Below are positions 25,117-33,623 of a DNA stretch of 37,737 nucleotides, piece after piece (the stretch's first letter is position 1; every line of letters begins with the position of its first letter). The stretch is from Lachnospiraceae bacterium (GTDB lineage: Bacteria; Bacillota; Clostridia; Lachnospirales; Lachnospiraceae). A program made the position numbers and the translations under genes. The stretch spans positions 1 to 37,737 of the forward strand of contig SVEO01000017.1 in NCBI GenBank assembly GCA_015057275.1, given 5' to 3'. The notes beneath the pieces are model-generated. The model ran no database searches. It had not been told where the DNA came from and worked only from the letters and a program-made list of their open reading frames with translations.

Positions 25117-25515
25117 ATGACGGTAGAACAGTTGATTAAAGAGGCTCTGCTTGCCAGAGAACAGGCATACGCGCCATATTCCGGCTTTGCGGTCGGTGCC
25201 GCCTTGCTTTGCGATGACGGTGCAGTATTTCACGGATGCAATGTGGAAAATGTTGCTTATGGCGATACAATGTGTGCCGAACGCACGGCGTTTTTTCAGG
25301 CAATAGCAAACGGACAAAGGAATTTCCGCAGTCTTGCCATCGTCGGAGGTAAAATGAATCAGTCGCCCGAGGACTACTGCTACCCTTGCGGCTCTTGCCG
25401 GCAGGTAATCGCAGAGTTTGTCCCGGACGACTTTGAAATTGTTGTCGCGAAAAATGCAACAAATTATAAAATTTTTACAATGAGTGAATTACTGCCGGGC
25501 ACATTTCGATTATAG
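25117..25515 (+). CDS. cdd: Cytidine deaminase
   Basis: The enzyme deaminates cytidine and deoxycytidine to uridine forms in pyrimidine salvage. The 132-residue protein has YAPYSGFAVGAAL (19-31), HGCNVENVAYG (39-49), CAERTAFF with zinc ligand Cys53 and catalytic Glu55, and PCGSCRQV with Cys91 and Cys94. Length matches the homotetrameric bacterial class. GGGGGA lies 7 bases before ATG 25117. The gene is alone on the plus strand and ends 25 bases before a convergent gene; only a weak hairpin overlaps its stop. Confidence 0.96.
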   Translation: MTVEQLIKEALLAREQAYAPYSGFAVGAALLCDDGAVFHGCNVENVAYGDTMCAERTAFFQAIANGQRNFRSLAIVGGKMNQSPEDYCYPCGSCRQVIAEFVPDDFEIVVAKNATNYKIFTMSELLPGTFRL

Positions 25516-25540
25516 AATCGTGCTCGGCTACGATGCCGTT

Positions 25541-25978
25541 TTATAAGAACTTTCTCATCTCCAAAGCCAACTGCTCCTCCAGCTGAATTAACTTCTTAGC
25601 GATGCGCTTAGAATCCTCATCTGCGGCCTTGTATTGATTTAAATACTTAGTCAAAGATTTCACACCCATATTGCAGCCGTCAGTAATCAAATCCGCCACC
25701 ATTTCATCGGATTCGTCCATGACAAGCTTCATGTTAGTCTTCATCCACGACATGCCCTTGGCCATTATATTGGGTTCCTTGCCGTCATCGCCGAAGCGGT
25801 CTAAGGCGGCCTGCAGCTCGACCTTTAAGACTTCATGGTCCTTTTTGTTACTCTGCAACTGCCGACGCAACTCGTCATCGTGCACGTAGTCTAAAACCTC
25901 ATCAATGGCGGAAACGCCCATCTTAATGCCCGCATCGCACTCGCGTAAGAGGCGGATAGTATCTGGTTCAATGCTCAT
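25541..25978 (-). CDS. All-helical protein, possibly ferritin-like (DUF2383-type)
   Basis: The 145-residue protein is predicted to be four or five amphipathic helices with no membrane segment. It starts MSIEPDTIRLLRECDAGIK and includes a Met-rich stretch (MAKGMSWMKTNMKLVMDES). Length, helix pattern and Glu/His spacing (KKDHEVLKVEL) recall DUF2383/ferritin-like proteins, but iron-ligand ExxH pairs are not clear, so this is a tentative label. The ATG at 25978 is preferred: GAGGGA lies 7 bases upstream, whereas the ATG at 25999 lies inside a large hairpin. That hairpin also covers the RBS, suggesting control of translation. Confidence 0.6.
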   Translation of the reverse strand: MSIEPDTIRLLRECDAGIKMGVSAIDEVLDYVHDDELRRQLQSNKKDHEVLKVELQAALDRFGDDGKEPNIMAKGMSWMKTNMKLVMDESDEMVADLITDGCNMGVKSLTKYLNQYKAADEDSKRIAKKLIQLEEQLALEMRKFL

Positions 25979-25980
25979 AT

Positions 25981-26036
25981 AAAATCCCTCACTTTGCATA
26001 CTATTTGGGAATAGTATGTGCAGAGTGAGGGATTTT
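25981..26036 (-). promoter_or_regulatory. Long imperfect hairpin covering the ribosome binding site
   Basis: The arms 25981-26005 and 26010-26036 pair over about 24 bases with one mismatch and a 2-base bulge, around a 4-base loop. On the minus strand the 3' arm contains the GAGGGA ribosome binding site (25985-25990) of the downstream gene, two bases before its ATG region. The structure could hide the site or, with the short run of Ts that follows, act as a terminator. Confidence 0.7.
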
Positions 26037-26133
26037 CATGTATTTTATTTCAATAAATCTATATACCTACTTTGATATTTTATTTTAATTATTCCAATTC
26101 CGATTTTTCCTAATTCATTACATTAAGAACAAA

Positions 26134-26165
26134 TCACTCCAGAGAGTACAGTTTCTCTGGAGTGA
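26134..26165 (-). terminator. Terminator of the choline operon
   Basis: A 12-bp perfect stem (26134-26145 with 26154-26165) with an 8-base loop lies 16 bases after the BCCT stop codon. The minus strand then continues TTTGTTCTT, a modest T-rich tail. About 95 bases of AT-rich DNA without a gene follow until the next hairpin. Confidence 0.8.
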
Positions 26166-26180
26166 CTAGTATAGAAAGGT

Positions 26181-27707
26181 TTATTGCTTATCCCCATTCA
26201 TAAACTTTTTAGCATCTTTCATGAAACTCACTACAATCAAAACAATAACCGCTGCAATTGGGAATGCCGCAACAATGCTAACAGACTGCAGATTATTCAT
26301 AGAACTTTCTGCAAACACCAATGCGATTGGAAGCAGTATCAGCAAAATGCACCACAACAATTGGATTCCCTTGTGCGGTTGCTCTCCCTCTCCTAAACGA
26401 TGATAACTATAGCAGGACGCTGTCAATGCAATTGAATCGAAAGAAGTAGCATAAAAAGCCACCATGGTTACAAGAATCAATGCCAGAACCAATGGTGCAC
26501 AAGGAATCGTACGAATCATCTCGATGATCACTTCATACAAATCTCCTGTTTCCAGATACTGTGCAATGAAACCAGCTTTACCGCTTGCCTGCATACCCAT
26601 AGAATAATTGCCGAGAACAATGAAGCTGACAATCGTAGAGCCAACACCAAAACCATAGCCACCCAAAATAGTCTGACGGACTGTTCTACCACGAGAAATA
26701 CTGCCAATAAAGAACGGCGCAGCTACACACCATACCATCCAATATGCCCAATAATAAATCGTCCAGTTTTGTGGAAAGTTATTATTACGCATTGGATCAG
26801 TATATGTGGACAAACCTACAAAGTTCTGAATCATTCTGCCAAAAGAATCGACACCGGTATCAATAATATATCTGGTCTTTCCACCGAACAACAGGACAAA
26901 CAACAGTAAGCCAAAAAACATATAGATGCAGGCTCTTGCTAACAGACTAATCCCCTTAAATCCATGTAATAAGGAATAGGTATACACGAAACAGGTAATC
27001 AACAAAATGATAATTGTGAGAACTGTTCTGCTTATTTCGACACCAAACAAATTATTAATAATACTTGCCATCAGCGGAGTGGCTACACTAAAAGTAGTTG
27101 CCGTGCCAGCCAATAGTGCAAACACCGCTAATAGGTCAATCAATCCCCCGACCCAGCCATCGGTATGTTTTCCCAGCACCGGGCGACATGCCTCTGAATA
27201 TTTCTGACGATCACGTTTGCGTACATGCAGCATAAAGCCAAAAGCAACCGCAAGCACCAAATAAAAGCCCCAAGGAATAAAGCTCCAGTGGAACAAAGGA
27301 TATACCCCCGCCCACTCCTGCATACTTCCCATTTCCATAACGTGAGAATCCGTAGCATACATAATCCATTCGCCGAAGGAATAGAAAAGGATGTCCGCAG
27401 CCAAGCCACAAGTAAACATCATAGAGCCCCATGCAAAGAAAGAATATTTCGGCTTTTCACCCTTTTCCCCAAGAACAATATTACCGTATTTAGATCCGGC
27501 AATAAACAACGACAAAAGGAAAATACCAAGACCGATAATCAAATAATATGTACCAAAGGTATCGCCAAAGAAAAAGCGAATCTTACTGAGTACCACATTG
27601 GACTGTTCCGGCATGAAAAAGAAAACAATGCAAAGACCGATAACAAGAGTCAATGGAACCAGCGTTATCATCCAATCAATTTTCTTTTCAGACTTATTCG
27701 AACTCAT
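26181..27707 (-). CDS. BCCT-family transporter, probably choline uptake
   Basis: The 508-residue membrane protein has about twelve transmembrane helices and the BCCT core: FAWGSMMFTCGLAADILFYSFGEW in helices 3-4 and WTIYYWAYWMVWCVAAPFFIG in helix 8, with the Trp/Tyr-rich aromatic box that binds trimethylammonium groups, followed by SRGRTVRQ. BCCT carriers take up betaine, carnitine or choline. Choline is favoured because the gene overlaps a phosphocholine cytidylyltransferase gene by 14 bases and follows a choline kinase. The short C-terminal tail suggests it is not strongly osmo-regulated. AAAGGAGG precedes ATG 27707 by about 8 bases. Confidence 0.9.
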   Translation of the reverse strand: MSSNKSEKKIDWMITLVPLTLVIGLCIVFFFMPEQSNVVLSKIRFFFGDTFGTYYLIIGLGIFLLSLFIAGSKYGNIVLGEKGEKPKYSFFAWGSMMFTCGLAADILFYSFGEWIMYATDSHVMEMGSMQEWAGVYPLFHWSFIPWGFYLVLAVAFGFMLHVRKRDRQKYSEACRPVLGKHTDGWVGGLIDLLAVFALLAGTATTFSVATPLMASIINNLFGVEISRTVLTIIILLITCFVYTYSLLHGFKGISLLARACIYMFFGLLLFVLLFGGKTRYIIDTGVDSFGRMIQNFVGLSTYTDPMRNNNFPQNWTIYYWAYWMVWCVAAPFFIGSISRGRTVRQTILGGYGFGVGSTIVSFIVLGNYSMGMQASGKAGFIAQYLETGDLYEVIIEMIRTIPCAPLVLALILVTMVAFYATSFDSIALTASCYSYHRLGEGEQPHKGIQLLWCILLILLPIALVFAESSMNNLQSVSIVAAFPIAAVIVLIVVSFMKDAKKFMNGDKQ

Positions 27708-28428
27708 AACCTATGCCTCCTTTATACTTTTGGTAAGAGCTATCAAGAGCGATCAGCTCATCTAAACTATCAACTTCAATAATATCTGATGCCTTCATTT
27801 CGCGAATCCCAAGCTTGTAATCTTCCGGATGACAGAACATTACCACATCATCCCAATAAATCTGGCGATTCTGCTTTTCCTCAAATTCCAGTTCCAAATG
27901 CTTTTTCAGCTTTTTCCCGTCCTCTTTAGACCATCTGGAAACACTGTAAAGCTGCCAACCACCTACACCGCCTGTACGACTACAAGCTGTAACAACACCA
28001 TTTTCCACTGTTTGAAGCCATTCATTCGTGGCACCATCTGTCCACACACTGTTATAACCCGAACGTTCAAACTCCGGCGCCAGAATATCTGTATTATAGA
28101 TAATCTGATCGCCATCTAAAATAATTACATCTGAAATGTGGTCTCTTGCTACATATAAAGATGAAATATTGTTGCAGGTATCATAATATGGATTTTCAAT
28201 CAGCTTTAAACCCGGATACTCTTGCTCCAATACCTGAAACTGTTCTTTCAGGTATCCAACTACAACATAGATCTCGTGGATTCCATTTTTATGCAGACCT
28301 TGGATTGCGGTATCTATCATCCGCACCCCATTAACACGCACCAATGGTTTCGGGGTCTTCAATGTTACTGCACGCATACGATTGCCAATTCCTGCAGCCA
28401 TAATAATAGCTCTTTTTACAGTATTCAT
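27694..28428 (-). CDS. licC: LicC-like CTP:phosphocholine cytidylyltransferase
   Basis: The 244-residue protein is a sugar-nucleotidyltransferase-fold enzyme: AIIMAAGIGNRMRAVTLKTPKPLVRV at the start (GxG..R and PKPL), VVVGYLKEQF, an ILDGDQIIYN metal-binding loop around residue 103, and IIEVDSLDELIALD near residue 215, which keeps both the Glu and the Asp that bind Mg in the LicC family. It would make CDP-choline from CTP and phosphocholine. Its start codon overlaps the stop of the preceding kinase gene by one base (TAATG) and its end overlaps the transporter gene, so all three are coupled. Specificity for phosphocholine is inferred from these neighbours. Confidence 0.85.
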   Translation of the reverse strand: MNTVKRAIIMAAGIGNRMRAVTLKTPKPLVRVNGVRMIDTAIQGLHKNGIHEIYVVVGYLKEQFQVLEQEYPGLKLIENPYYDTCNNISSLYVARDHISDVIILDGDQIIYNTDILAPEFERSGYNSVWTDGATNEWLQTVENGVVTACSRTGGVGGWQLYSVSRWSKEDGKKLKKHLELEFEEKQNRQIYWDDVVMFCHPEDYKLGIREMKASDIIEVDSLDELIALDSSYQKYKGGIGYEFE

Positions 28429-30200
28429 TATAATGTTTCTCCTCTTTTCTCTAATTCATCACACACAATCCGATAATACTCTTTCGCATAACGGTACTGT
28501 CTTAATGAATACTCTCCAAATTCCACCCCCAACTGGCGTTTATATTCACACCAGTTACTCCAAAGCAAACCACAGGCTGCAATATAACAGTAGATTTTGA
28601 TTCTGACTTCATCGGTGCAGCCTTCCACGAAATAAAGATCAATCAAATGATCAACCTGTGCTCTGTCGTATAGCGAATAGATGCAGAACATTGCAATATC
28701 CACGTGAGGATCCTGCATTCCGGCGTATTCCCAGTCAATCAGGCGAATTTCTTCCTCCCCCTGCTTGTTTGTTACAAATAAAAAATTATCAGGAACTGCA
28801 TCAATGTGAGTTAATACCTTATTACCACAATGGTCTTCAATATATTTTTTTAACGTCTGTACATTGGCCTTTGTTTTTGCATAGTCTCGATATACAGATT
28901 TAACGCCTTTCCATAAAGACTCATAAAACTCTATCTGACCAAAAATGCTGAACTCATGCTCTACCTGTAAACCAAGTTCATGGAACCATCTAAGTTTGCG
29001 CATACATTTTTGCAGATCTTCTTCGCTTTCCGGATTACATACTCTTGATCCGCTAAGAAATTCCGTGATTTTATAACCATTCTCCGGATTGATATACGCA
29101 ATCTCATCGCAAATGTGCTTACCATCAATTGCAGTATATACTGCGGCTTCTTGTCTTCGATTAATCAAAAATTCTGTTCCTTCACCCGGAATACGCATGA
29201 TATATTTTTTATTTTTGCAGTTGAATAAAAAGGATCTATTTGTCATGCCTTTTTTTAACACGGAAATGTCAGTAACATCATCAGGATTAGATTTCAATGC
29301 AGAAGAAATTACCCTAATAGCATCTGATTTCAACTGATTAGAGTTACTATCCAGTTCTCGTAACTGCTCATAGGTATTGATTTCAACCACATCCAGCGAG
29401 TGCGCTACTTTTGCCATAACCATCATACGATTGCCATCGTACAAAGCTTCTTCCCAGAAAGCCCCATCATAGCTCGGGTCCTTACTTTTTGCTTCCAGAT
29501 TATCTCTCACATACTGGGCATCTGTGGCTGATAAGTATGCAATACCAATCATAGCATTTCCACCCGTTTCACCCGGAACCTTAACAAGCTCCATTTTACG
29601 GTTAACACGAACGGAACTATCATTATCAATCAAATCACTTACCATGTACCAAGAATATAATTCCTGAGAACTAAATGGATTACAATCACACCAAATATCA
29701 CAGGGAATGATATATGCATTATCAATATAGTCTTTTACAAGCTTCATAGAATGAAGATTGTTTTTATTTGCATATTCTTCGTTAACAATCAGTTCTACAT
29801 CAAAAGTATCTATCAAATATTCATAGTGTTCTTTCATAAATCCAACCACTATTCGTATCTCGTGTATTCCAACCTCATGTAATTGCTTTATCAATCGTTC
29901 AATCAACGGTTCTTCATTAACCTCGATCAGCCCTTTCGGAAGCTCTGTGTTAATTGGTACCATTCTCATACCATACCCCGCAGCTAATATAACTGCTCGT
30001 TTTGGCGCATTATTCTGAAATAACGTGTGTGCTTTTTTCGTTAAGCACATACTATCATCTAAATATCCTTCAGCACATAAAGCCTTTAATGACCTATTTA
30101 CAATACCTAGCGAATGTCTGGAAAGCGCAGAAAGAACTCGCTGATTAACAAAAGGCTCAGAACGCAGCGAGTTCATAATGTCGCATTCTTGCTTGTTCAT
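28428..30200 (-). CDS. HTH-nucleotidyltransferase-choline kinase (LicA-like) fusion protein
   Basis: The 590-residue protein has three parts. Residues 1-62 form a winged-helix-like region (ECDIMNSL...GIVNRSLKALCAEGYL). Residues 66-290 are a LicC-like nucleotidyltransferase with ILAAGYGMRMVPINTELPKGL and a C-terminal VVEINTYEQL, where the expected Mg-binding Asp of EID/EVD is Asn. Residues 305-590 form a choline/ethanolamine kinase with GMTNRSFLF, HIDAVPDN (465-472) and DWEYAG (489-494). It should phosphorylate choline. ATG 30200 is preferred, with AAGGAG 8 bases upstream, since ATG 30242 lies inside the promoter. It is the first gene of the three-gene choline operon, and its HTH part might bind DNA or serve only as a structural extension. 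Confidence 0.88.
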   Translation of the reverse strand: MNKQECDIMNSLRSEPFVNQRVLSALSRHSLGIVNRSLKALCAEGYLDDSMCLTKKAHTLFQNNAPKRAVILAAGYGMRMVPINTELPKGLIEVNEEPLIERLIKQLHEVGIHEIRIVVGFMKEHYEYLIDTFDVELIVNEEYANKNNLHSMKLVKDYIDNAYIIPCDIWCDCNPFSSQELYSWYMVSDLIDNDSSVRVNRKMELVKVPGETGGNAMIGIAYLSATDAQYVRDNLEAKSKDPSYDGAFWEEALYDGNRMMVMAKVAHSLDVVEINTYEQLRELDSNSNQLKSDAIRVISSALKSNPDDVTDISVLKKGMTNRSFLFNCKNKKYIMRIPGEGTEFLINRRQEAAVYTAIDGKHICDEIAYINPENGYKITEFLSGSRVCNPESEEDLQKCMRKLRWFHELGLQVEHEFSIFGQIEFYESLWKGVKSVYRDYAKTKANVQTLKKYIEDHCGNKVLTHIDAVPDNFLFVTNKQGEEEIRLIDWEYAGMQDPHVDIAMFCIYSLYDRAQVDHLIDLYFVEGCTDEVRIKIYCYIAACGLLWSNWCEYKRQLGVEFGEYSLRQYRYAKEYYRIVCDELEKRGETL

Positions 30201-30228
30201 GTTCAATCTCCTTGCGCATTTTATGAAC

Positions 30229-30257
30229 ACTTTAGCAAACAATTACGTTTATGTCAA
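30229..30257 (-). promoter_or_regulatory. Sigma-A promoter of the choline operon
   Basis: On the minus strand a perfect TTGACA (30252-30257), 17-base spacer and TAAAGT (30229-30234) lie 29 bases before the start codon at 30200. This gives a very short leader of about 20 bases, and rules out the longer reading frame start at 30242. Confidence 0.85.
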
Positions 30258-30284
30258 TACTTCTATAAAAATTTTGTATAATGC

Positions 30285-30323
30285 AAACAAAAAGGCCATC
30301 GAAACAAAATTGAATCGACAGCC
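30285..30323 (-). terminator. Terminator at the end of the polysaccharide cluster
   Basis: On the minus strand a 9-bp stem with two G-U pairs (30315-30323 with 30294-30302) and a 12-base loop is followed by TTTTTGTTTG. It begins 21 bases after the sulfatase-fold gene stop and separates that cluster from the choline promoter. A T7 run on the other side (30326-30332) would let it work in both directions. Confidence 0.85.
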
Positions 30324-30344
30324 CCTTTTTTTGTTCTCTTCGCA

Positions 30345-31526
30345 TTAAATATGCAAGAATCTTTTTATTTTCTTTTTTGCAGCATTGAGCTCTCTTCGGA
30401 ACCAAACATACTTACCGTACCAGTACTCAGGTTCTCGCCACAAAGAGTTTTTAATCTCTCTTAATTTAGCCAATGCAATTTCCGCTTCTTCTGTATAGGG
30501 ATAAAAATAAAGTTCATCATAAATAACATCTGTCAACCTATCTTTATCATAATAGTGCTTTTCAATGATGTTATAGTTCTCTTCCGGATCCCACTCCAAA
30601 TCATACAATTCTTCCTTATAACCCTCTTTGTTTAGGATATACTTAAACCGCTTTGTTATAATCGCCAACTTTCGATTCGGCTGTGCATAATAAGCAGTAT
30701 CTGTTAAAACATATTCATGCTCCGGTATCATCCCCTCCAAAAGAATAGCTGGAATGTCAATATTACTTGTAAGAGAGTTAACATTGCTCCTTTCTCCAAT
30801 TCTCGGAGTAATCAAAGGTATTCTGGTTACAGGCTCATATACATGGAAACCATAGCCAACCATACCCTTATGTAAATTCATGTGTCCATGATCTGTAGTG
30901 ATGTACAAACTATCATCACCAACTAATTTCCTTGCATAACCAACAATATTATCAAAAACATCGATATCATCCGCATAAGATCTCCTGCCTTTTAACACAT
31001 GAGGAAGGTGCATCCAGATAAACTGTTTCTTAGACAAATCAATTGAATCCATCGCATCGTAAATCAGTTTATAAGTTTGTGCCATTAATTCTTCATTTCG
31101 TTCCAAACGTTCTTGATTTGTTTTATGAAAACCAGCTGGTTGCGCAATATCAATACTATGGACAATGACTTTGTCTTCATCACCAAATTCTCGAACAAGA
31201 GGCCAAGTTTCATTTTGCCAGCTAACATCCCAAATCAAATGACATTCATAACCCCTATTCTGGAATTCAGCATACATACTAGGAAATTCTTCCGGCTCAA
31301 CTGCCGTATATCTCTTTCTACTTCTAAACTCATGAGAATAGTGTCCGGATAACATAGCAGATAAGGCCATCGAGGTTGAGCCACCAGCGGTATAATGACG
31401 ATGAAACACGGTACCTTTCGCCGCAAGCTCATCAATATTCGGTGTTTTCCAATAATTGTTTCCATAACACGGAAGACTCTCACATGGTAAACAATCTTTA
31501 GATAGCAAGAAAATGATATCTTTCAT
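30345..31526 (-). CDS. Sulfatase-fold (alkaline phosphatase superfamily) enzyme lacking the formylglycine Cys
   Basis: The 393-residue protein has the superfamily layout: IIFLLSKDCLPCESLPCYG (metal Asp11), TPNIDELAAKGTVFHRHYTAGG, and ITTDHGHMNLHKG with the distal metal residues. The place of the sulfatase CxPSR motif reads TSMAL, with Thr51 at the cysteine position, so it cannot be activated as a formylglycine sulfatase. A Thr nucleophile is used by LtaS- and EptA-like phosphotransferases, so transfer or hydrolysis of a phospho-group is more likely. It has no transmembrane segment or signal peptide, so it would act in the cytoplasm. AGGAGG precedes ATG 31526; ATG 31556 lies in the upstream gene. 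It is the last gene of the cluster. Confidence 0.82.
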   Translation of the reverse strand: MKDIIFLLSKDCLPCESLPCYGNNYWKTPNIDELAAKGTVFHRHYTAGGSTSMALSAMLSGHYSHEFRSRKRYTAVEPEEFPSMYAEFQNRGYECHLIWDVSWQNETWPLVREFGDEDKVIVHSIDIAQPAGFHKTNQERLERNEELMAQTYKLIYDAMDSIDLSKKQFIWMHLPHVLKGRRSYADDIDVFDNIVGYARKLVGDDSLYITTDHGHMNLHKGMVGYGFHVYEPVTRIPLITPRIGERSNVNSLTSNIDIPAILLEGMIPEHEYVLTDTAYYAQPNRKLAIITKRFKYILNKEGYKEELYDLEWDPEENYNIIEKHYYDKDRLTDVIYDELYFYPYTEEAEIALAKLREIKNSLWREPEYWYGKYVWFRRELNAAKKKIKRFLHI

Positions 31527-31542
31527 ATGTCCTCCTTCAATT

Positions 31543-32544
31543 TCATTTAGTATCACTTTTTTTCAATATACGCTTCTTTATAAATATTATCAAATAAGTT
31601 AGGCTTGGGACATTATGCCGTATACTAAACCTTGTAATTTTATTTAAAAATCCTTCCGTTGTTTTAGATTTTGAAACTTCCCAATAACCACCTTCTGACA
31701 ACAAGTGCATAAACAACGCTTTAAATTCACTATATTTATATTTTTGCTCATATGCTCGTTGCAAATGAAGCCGAAATTTTTCGTAATATTTCTTATTAAA
31801 ATTCGGGTAAAACACCCCTTTTTCCCTCATGAACTCTTCAAGCATCTCGCACAATTGAATATCAGAATTCAAAGAACTTTCCAGTTTTTTTGATAACGAT
31901 CCTTCAACTGTAGCATCATAAAAATACAGCGCTTCATTCAACCAACATAATTGATTGCACGATTTAAAATAAGCAATATTAAACTCAAGATCTTCACCTA
32001 TGCTACGGTTTGTATTAAAGCCTTTTGAGATTAGCTGCTTTTTAAACAGCTTCCCCCAAGGAGTATAGATTGCAGCCTGATCCAATAGTATTCTAAACTG
32101 ATGTTGAAAAACACCATCGTTTTCAAATCCTTCTGCCGGCAACATGTTTAATGCGTTTTCATTATTAATTTTAGTATGACCACACACAACAAAGTCAAAG
32201 CCCTGACAAATTTTGCTGTAAAGTTTGTCACAAATCGAATGATCAACGAAATCATCGATATCAACAAACATTACATATTGTCCTGTAGCTTTTTCAATAC
32301 CAAAATTTCGTGTACTAGAAACACCGCCATTAGGCTTTGTGAAGACTCTAATTTTATTACTACGTTCCTGATATTCTTTTAGAATCGAATACGAACCGTC
32401 TTTAGAGCCATCGTCTACTACTATTATTTCGATATTAGGATATGTCTGATTTAATACGCTATCTAAGCAGCGTCGAATATAGCGTTCCCCATTATATACG
32501 GGAATAATTATACTAATCAATTCTTTTTGAACCATAATGTTCAC
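31543..32544 (-). CDS. Family 2 glycosyltransferase
   Basis: The 333-residue protein has the GT-A/GT2 pattern: ISIIIPVYNGERYIRRCLDSV, VVDDGSKDGS with Asp44-Asp45, GVSSTRNFGIEKATGQY, and MFVDIDDF as the metal-binding DxD. No membrane helix is clear, so it should add a sugar to a lipid-linked or capsular intermediate at the inner face of the membrane. The start is uncertain: the longest frame uses GTG 32544, an in-frame ATG is at 32535, and neither has a strong RBS. It lies between the acyltransferase and the sulfatase-fold gene with short spacers (11 and 16 bases). Confidence 0.92.
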   Translation of the reverse strand: MNIMVQKELISIIIPVYNGERYIRRCLDSVLNQTYPNIEIIVVDDGSKDGSYSILKEYQERSNKIRVFTKPNGGVSSTRNFGIEKATGQYVMFVDIDDFVDHSICDKLYSKICQGFDFVVCGHTKINNENALNMLPAEGFENDGVFQHQFRILLDQAAIYTPWGKLFKKQLISKGFNTNRSIGEDLEFNIAYFKSCNQLCWLNEALYFYDATVEGSLSKKLESSLNSDIQLCEMLEEFMREKGVFYPNFNKKYYEKFRLHLQRAYEQKYKYSEFKALFMHLLSEGGYWEVSKSKTTEGFLNKITRFSIRHNVPSLTYLIIFIKKRILKKSDTK

Positions 32545-32555
32545 GTCTTTCTTAA

Positions 32556-33605
32556 TTATTTCTTTCGTTGCTTTCCAATAAGAATCGGAAAATAAGTATT
32601 TATTATATAAACAGGAATTATTAAAACAAACGACATTATGAACCCTCCAACAAAATCAAATATGCTGGAGTAAACAAGATTCCCTAATACCATACTGTAC
32701 CACTCGCCAACGGTTCTTCTTAAAAGAGCCTGAATGAAACTATATATTTTCCCTTGTAACACAAAATACAGAAGAGTATTTTGTCCAACGAAGCGTGTAT
32801 ATGCATTAGATTTGATAAGTTTGCTAATAGAAACAATCATCATAACACCGACAATTCTTCTAATATAAATATGAAAAATATAATAGAACAAGTTCTTCGT
32901 TGTGTAAGCCTCCGGAAATGCATACACAATAATAATATAGAGAATTAATAAACACACAGCTACAAGTGGATTATTTATTCGATCAAATTTTTCTTCATAT
33001 TTCTCACGAAACAAATACCCCAAATACATGAACAATACTGCCTGAAAAATATACTCACCATGCCAAGGCAAATTAACATTGTTCCAAGGCAACATCTCAG
33101 GAGGCATAATTCTTACATATATACTAGAAATTACTGAAAGAGTGATCAACAAACCGGCAAGAAATATCCTGCTTTGTTTGCTCTTCCGATTTTCATAGTT
33201 GCAAACAACATAATAAAAAGGAATAAACGCAATAAAAATGGCAGCCAAAAACCATGCACCATCGCCGAGTGTACGAATTTGAAGGAAATTCCAAATTAAT
33301 TCTTTTAGGATAGGTTCGTGTTGATTGAAGGAAACTACCTGTGCAATTAATATATTTCCTACACTAAAAAACAACCAAGGCCATAACAATGTCTTCGCCT
33401 TATTTTCAATAAACTGCTTAAAATTGTATTTATTTTTATACACATAGCCCGAGACAAAGAAGAAACCCATAAGGTAAAATGGACTCCAAAATCTGTACAT
33501 AACCATTGTTGATGCTTCTAAATGAGACATGATGATACACATCATACAAATGTATTTTACAACATCAACCCATTCAATTCTTTGCTTTAAAGAAACGCTC
33601 TTCAT
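32556..33605 (-). CDS. Acyltransferase-3 family membrane protein (putative O-acetyltransferase)
   Basis: The 349-residue protein has about ten transmembrane segments and begins with the family pattern RIEWVDVVKYICMMCIIMSHLE, which carries the conserved His in the first helix region, then FYLMGFFFVSGYVY. Later parts include GDGAWFLAAIF and WHGEYIFQAVLFMYLGYLF, as in OafA/WecH-like and capsule O-acetyltransferases. It would modify a surface sugar with an acetyl or related acyl group. Short spacing to both neighbours places it in the polysaccharide operon. Acyl donor and target are not determinable. Confidence 0.88.
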   Translation of the reverse strand: MKSVSLKQRIEWVDVVKYICMMCIIMSHLEASTMVMYRFWSPFYLMGFFFVSGYVYKNKYNFKQFIENKAKTLLWPWLFFSVGNILIAQVVSFNQHEPILKELIWNFLQIRTLGDGAWFLAAIFIAFIPFYYVVCNYENRKSKQSRIFLAGLLITLSVISSIYVRIMPPEMLPWNNVNLPWHGEYIFQAVLFMYLGYLFREKYEEKFDRINNPLVAVCLLILYIIIVYAFPEAYTTKNLFYYIFHIYIRRIVGVMMIVSISKLIKSNAYTRFVGQNTLLYFVLQGKIYSFIQALLRRTVGEWYSMVLGNLVYSSIFDFVGGFIMSFVLIIPVYIINTYFPILIGKQRKK

Positions 33606-33623
33606 TTTTCTTATTCTTTCCCT

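Noticed and set aside
25490-25535. Terminator after cytidine deaminase
   Set aside because: Only short 5-bp stems overlapping the stop codon with no clear T tract; too weak to annotate.
27225-27782. Plus-strand frame of 185 codons opposite the BCCT gene
   Set aside because: Charged, low-complexity translation without recognisable motifs and without RBS; shadow of a membrane-protein gene.
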